This document shows, in pieces, positions 60,419 to 64,000 of a stretch of 64,000 nucleotides of DNA. A program made the position numbers and the translations under genes. The notes beneath the pieces were generated by a model. It was given only the letters and a program-made list of their open reading frames with translations. It was not told where the DNA came from and searched no databases. The stretch is from positions 124,001 to 188,000 of the forward strand of contig JAQGDQ010000133.1 of the NCBI GenBank assembly GCA_030141605.1, read 5' to 3'. Within the stretch, counting starts at the first letter, position 1, and every line of letters starts with the position of its first letter. Source of the DNA: Tubiluchus corallicola (Eukaryota > Priapulida > Priapulimorpha > Priapulimorphida > Tubiluchidae).

Positions 60419-63138
60419 TTACAGAGCCTCCAAGTCAGAAGACAGTTCAGCGTTTGAAGTTGGTTTTGAATCTTCGACTTCTCGTCTATTGTGTTTCTTT
60501 CTCCCACCACACCAACCAAAGAAGGCCATATCGAGCACAAGCTCAATTACCTCAACTATGGCAATGACTGACAGCCCTAAATAAAGACCAAACAACCCTC
60601 CCAGATCAGCTGCCAAATCTATGAACGAGTAAGCGTACTGTTCTGATACCTCCGTATAGGATGCGTCTCCAATCTGGACGGTGACGGCAATAAGGTGCTC
60701 GTCATATGACTTTCCTTCCCATTCCTGATGGCGTATGAACGCAGTGTGGTTGAAGAGGGACTCGTTAATAGGCAAGTCAAAAAGGATGTCATCCATGGTG
60801 GTGTTGACAACAGTGTTGTTGCTCTCCCAGTACGTCCACGTCCGGTACTGATCCGCACACCATCTGCAGTTCCTCAGTAAATCAAGATCTTGAAGGATAG
60901 CGTCATCAGTGACGTTGTTCCTCATCTGTTTACCAATGTATCCAGCCAGTGTGGCTTGCAGTCTTTCCTTAGGATCCAGTTTTTCTTGACCGCCCTCGAT
61001 GAATCGCCAAGACAGAGAGTAGAAAAGGTTGTCGCATCGGGCTGGACAGGACTTGTAACAACTTCTAGACCCTCTCTTTTCTTGTTTATAAGCGCAGGCA
61101 ATCTGCTCTTTTTCAATGACGTTTTGGTAATGATCTCTGTAAATAACGAAATTAAATATCTCAATTAAGTTATAAAATAATGTTTTGTTTGTTTTTCAAT
61201 TGAAGGCAATGAAATGGGAAATAATTGTTAATATATAAAAGTTTAATGGTGTTCCGCACTCTACAAGCTAGAAAAAGTATACAGTTCAAAAGGTTGTAGC
61301 GCGCGGGGGGGTCATTTTGCTCTCTGTCAAGAATAATCCTCTAAGATGAGTGACTGAGCCGTGTTCAGGTGCGCATGTAGCTTATACGAGGCCAGAATTA
61401 ACATGGAGAATCGGCAGTCACTCATTCATTCACAGAGCAGCCTTAGCGTTGATTAATTAATTCTTGCGGCTAAGCGCATGTCACTCATGTAATCACTTCG
61501 CAAAATACAAGAAGGAAACGCAGTTTATTGTAGAGTAAATATGTATTGACTGGACTTGCACACTGACTTTCACATTTCATTTAATTTGACTGGACACTGG
61601 GCGAAATATTAGGAGATTTAGATTAGGTGAGATAATAATTGTATCACATACGAACTCGATTAGGATGCCACCAGATAGTCAGAACAAACGAGAAATTACT
61701 TTTTGGAAACCTGGCTTATTTAATAAAGGTATAAAAGTTCAAACATTCGTTTTGTTTTATCTTCAAAACCCCAAGTCTTTCATTTAAATTTTTGAGTGTA
61801 TGGTCTTTGATGATCTATTTTTACTGTGGTCAAAATTATTAGCGTGATAAAATTTTTATCGCATTTGATTTTATCTGGAACCAAGGCATGCTGAATATAT
61901 TGAATACTTTGGTATGTAAACTTCTGAACATTTAACACCTCTAACATTCGGAAAAAAAGAATTTTGAAAACAAAGTCAAACGAAACCTGTAAAGAACCAG
62001 AAAACTTTGATATTACTTACTAGTGGAATAAATAAAATGATTTATAGTCGTGTGAGAACAATTAACAACGTTAACTAAAGATTTCATTATTCAGCTTTTA
62101 CATGCATTTGATGGAAAATACAGACCTACCATTTCTTACTGAAATAACTTACTTGCAAATTGGGTATCCATCTATTGTTTTTGTTCTGGGACAGAACACC
62201 CCAATACATCCACAGTTTTTCAGTATTCTCTTGCATTTGCACTTCAGCACACAGTCAGCCCTGTCATATGGTTGTTCCTCACCAACGTACATCACATTCT
62301 GGGCAATTTCAGACCGTCTTCGACCACGACTGCGTCCAAATATGCAGTTGTTGTCCGTGGGAATTCGGGATAGTGAAGAATTCTTGACCTCTATTCGCAC
62401 ATGAGCCCCAGGGGCTACCTGCCAGAAGTTGTTGGGGTTGTGCACGTGGGGATGCACAGAAACTAAAAGATTGCCATTCCAACCCATGTCTAATGCATCG
62501 GTAACCTTCGGATTTAAGATCAGCTTGAGCACTTTCGTGTCTTCTTCTGATATTTTTTCTAGAAATTCGTCACGAATAATTTTGTTTTTCATCTTGCTGA
62601 TGTCAGAGTGGACCGTAACGCAGCTTCCTTTAATATTTTGTACATGAGCCGTGTTGAGACTTGTCCTAAGATACGCGCAATCGACAAATTTAGAATTGTT
62701 TGACCTGCTCTGTATTCCGCAATGCCGTATCACCTCGTCTTGAAGCGGAAACAATGTTTTCAGCTGTGAAACGGCCTGGTCGCCAAACGTCCAATAGTCC
62801 TTCAAGCGTCTACTGGTTAGCTGACTTCTGTTTATCAAGACATCCATTACTCCGGAAAACTTCAACGGGAAGCCAGTACATACAGTGACCGCCGGAAAGT
62901 CGAAGACACCTTCGTAGATTTCCCTGGACACTGGCAGGATGGGGTAAGCACGATAGTACATGACTTTGTCACGAGTCTGGTAAGCTGTGAAACACAAAGC
63001 GACGAGCACAACCAATGCCCAGATTAACTTTCTCAATATGGATCCAGACTTGACGATGTTTGGCACTCCGTGGGTTGAAGAACTTTCCGCCCAGTGAAGA
63101 ATGTTTTCTTTGTAAGCTCTTATGCGCCTATTTGGCAT
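60419..63138 (-). CDS. DEG/ENaC-family sodium channel subunit (2 exons)
   Basis: Trimeric amiloride-sensitive-type cation channel subunit of the plasma membrane. Exons: 63138-62153 and 61136-60419, phase-consistent, 567 residues, one 1-kb GT-AG intron. The cytosolic N-terminus holds the gating His-Gly (STHGVP, residues 23-24). TM1 is about 36-56, followed by the family signature FPAVTVC (81-87). The large extracellular loop contains a Cys-rich stretch (CVLKCKCKRILKNCGC, GYPIC, SCYKSCPARC) and several N-glycosylation sequons. TM2 reads DLGGLFGLYLGLSVIAIVEV with the GLS selectivity filter at 516-518 and Ala505 at the degenerin position. The His pair after TM1 of proton-gated ASICs is absent (MYYRAYP). 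The gating stimulus and subfamily cannot be given. Confidence 0.93.
61137..62152 (-). other. Intron of the DEG/ENaC gene
   Basis: Donor GTAAGT after GGATACCCAATTTGCAA, acceptor TTTACAG before AGATCATTAC. A GCGCGCGGGGGGG patch lies near 61300. No element or RNA recognised inside. Confidence 0.7.
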
Positions 63139-64000
63139 TTTCGTGGTGTGTTATATGCAGATTTCCAGAGTCCAACAACAGCGCCCGTTCGATGTATGAT
63201 GGAAAACTCGACTGAAATTTTGTCGGGTCATTACGCCCGAGTCTAAGTTTAATTTTCCAAAGTGCCAGCAACGTCATTAAGGTTATATGTAGTAGTTTGA
63301 ATCAAATACAGACATTGCTGATAATGACATTTACATGTTTTTCGCAAAGTTTTATAACATCATCTCATTAACAACGTTTTATAACAGCATTCTCATCATC
63401 AGTCATTGACGTAAAATTTCAGGGTCATTATTGAAGAGAACAACGATAACTAACTTGATTTCTGATTAGTTACCAATACAGTTCAGCCGATTAATTATTG
63501 ATCCAACTCAGCCGATTAATTACCGATTTAGCTGAAAGGATTAATTACGATCCAGTTCTGCTGTGTAATTACTAATCCAGCTCAACGGATTAATAACACT
63601 GACCCAGCTTTGCCGATGTTGTCAAATACAAATTATACGCATTAAATTTTACAATGATTTTTTTCCTCAAAAATGATCAAAAAACAAGGAAGCCTTTAGG
63701 TTTATGCACTGCGCAGATAATCTGTAAGCTTTTGTAGCTAATTATTTTCTATCAAAACATAATTAATAAGGATAAGCCTGCTGCTTCATGCAGCATTAGG
63801 CCATAGTTTTTCCTTGCTTGCATATTTTGGCCAATAATCCATGGGTGACTTCTGAAATCGATTACAATCCATGATCGTCTTCATTTTGCTAATACATATT
63901 TAGCATACTGCAGCAGAGACTGATGATCTCTAGCTTAGTGAACATGGTTTCAAATAAACAGCGGCATGTAAAATTCGGCACATATTTTTTTCAGAGATTG
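63139..64000. other. 5' flank of the DEG/ENaC gene
   Basis: Should hold the promoter of the minus-strand channel gene. Apart from the minisatellite below I see no recognisable gene or element to the window end. Confidence 0.4.
63470..63618. repeat. 25-bp minisatellite, about six units
   Basis: Units such as TTATTGATCCAACTCAGCCG+ATTAA and TTACTAATCCAGCTCAACGG+ATTAA, with a roughly constant 25-base period. The consensus is TTACYGATCCAGCTCAGCCG+ATTAA. It lies 330-480 bases upstream of the DEG/ENaC start codon. Confidence 0.85.

Noticed and set aside
60419-60925. Separate gene starting at the internal Met at 60925 on the minus strand
   Set aside because: The upstream frame continues to a good acceptor and completes the DEG/ENaC Cys-rich domain, so it is the second exon, not a separate gene.

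Overview
The window is nuclear DNA from an intron-rich animal. It carries six protein-coding genes with GT-AG introns (plus two probable GC-AG introns), AT-rich non-coding DNA, many non-LTR retrotransposon remnants, short DNA transposons and long (CT/GA)n tracts. A DEG/ENaC channel and a rhodopsin-like receptor point to Metazoa. The receptor departs from the usual class A motifs, so an early-branching invertebrate (sponge, placozoan, cnidarian) is plausible, but the sequence alone does not settle this.

Layout: (1) 1-12473, plus strand: cyclin E, 5'-truncated by the window edge, with a hAT-like MITE in intron 2 and a decayed LINE in intron 6. (2) 15321-24832, minus strand: URI1 (unconventional prefoldin RPB5 interactor), ten exons, convergent with cyclin E. 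(3) 24833-31281: no convincing gene; LINE fragments, a hAT-like remnant and microsatellites. (4) 31282-32256, minus: a single-exon 7TM receptor. (5) 35203-47569, plus: mitochondrial ribosomal protein uL3m (MRPL3), nine exons, with Harbinger-like and hAT-like MITEs in introns. (6) 49722-58172, minus: mitochondrial aspartate aminotransferase (GOT2), eleven exons, 430 residues. (7) 58173-60418: a CT microsatellite and tRNA-like remnants. (8) 60419-63138, minus: a two-exon DEG/ENaC sodium channel subunit. The flank up to 64000 holds a 25-bp minisatellite.

The genes form no obvious pathway: cyclin E drives G1/S, URI1 is a prefoldin-like RNA polymerase assembly factor, MRPL3 and GOT2 are mitochondrial, and the last two are membrane proteins. 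Two results stand out. Cyclin E and URI1 are direct neighbours, as CCNE1 and URI1 are at human 19q12. A family of 5S-rRNA-like SINEs is scattered through introns and spacers. I found no new multi-gene system; what is most unusual is in splice sites, microsynteny and the repeats. Exon models were built by hand from reading frame, splice sites and remembered family conservation; no alignment or transcript was available.
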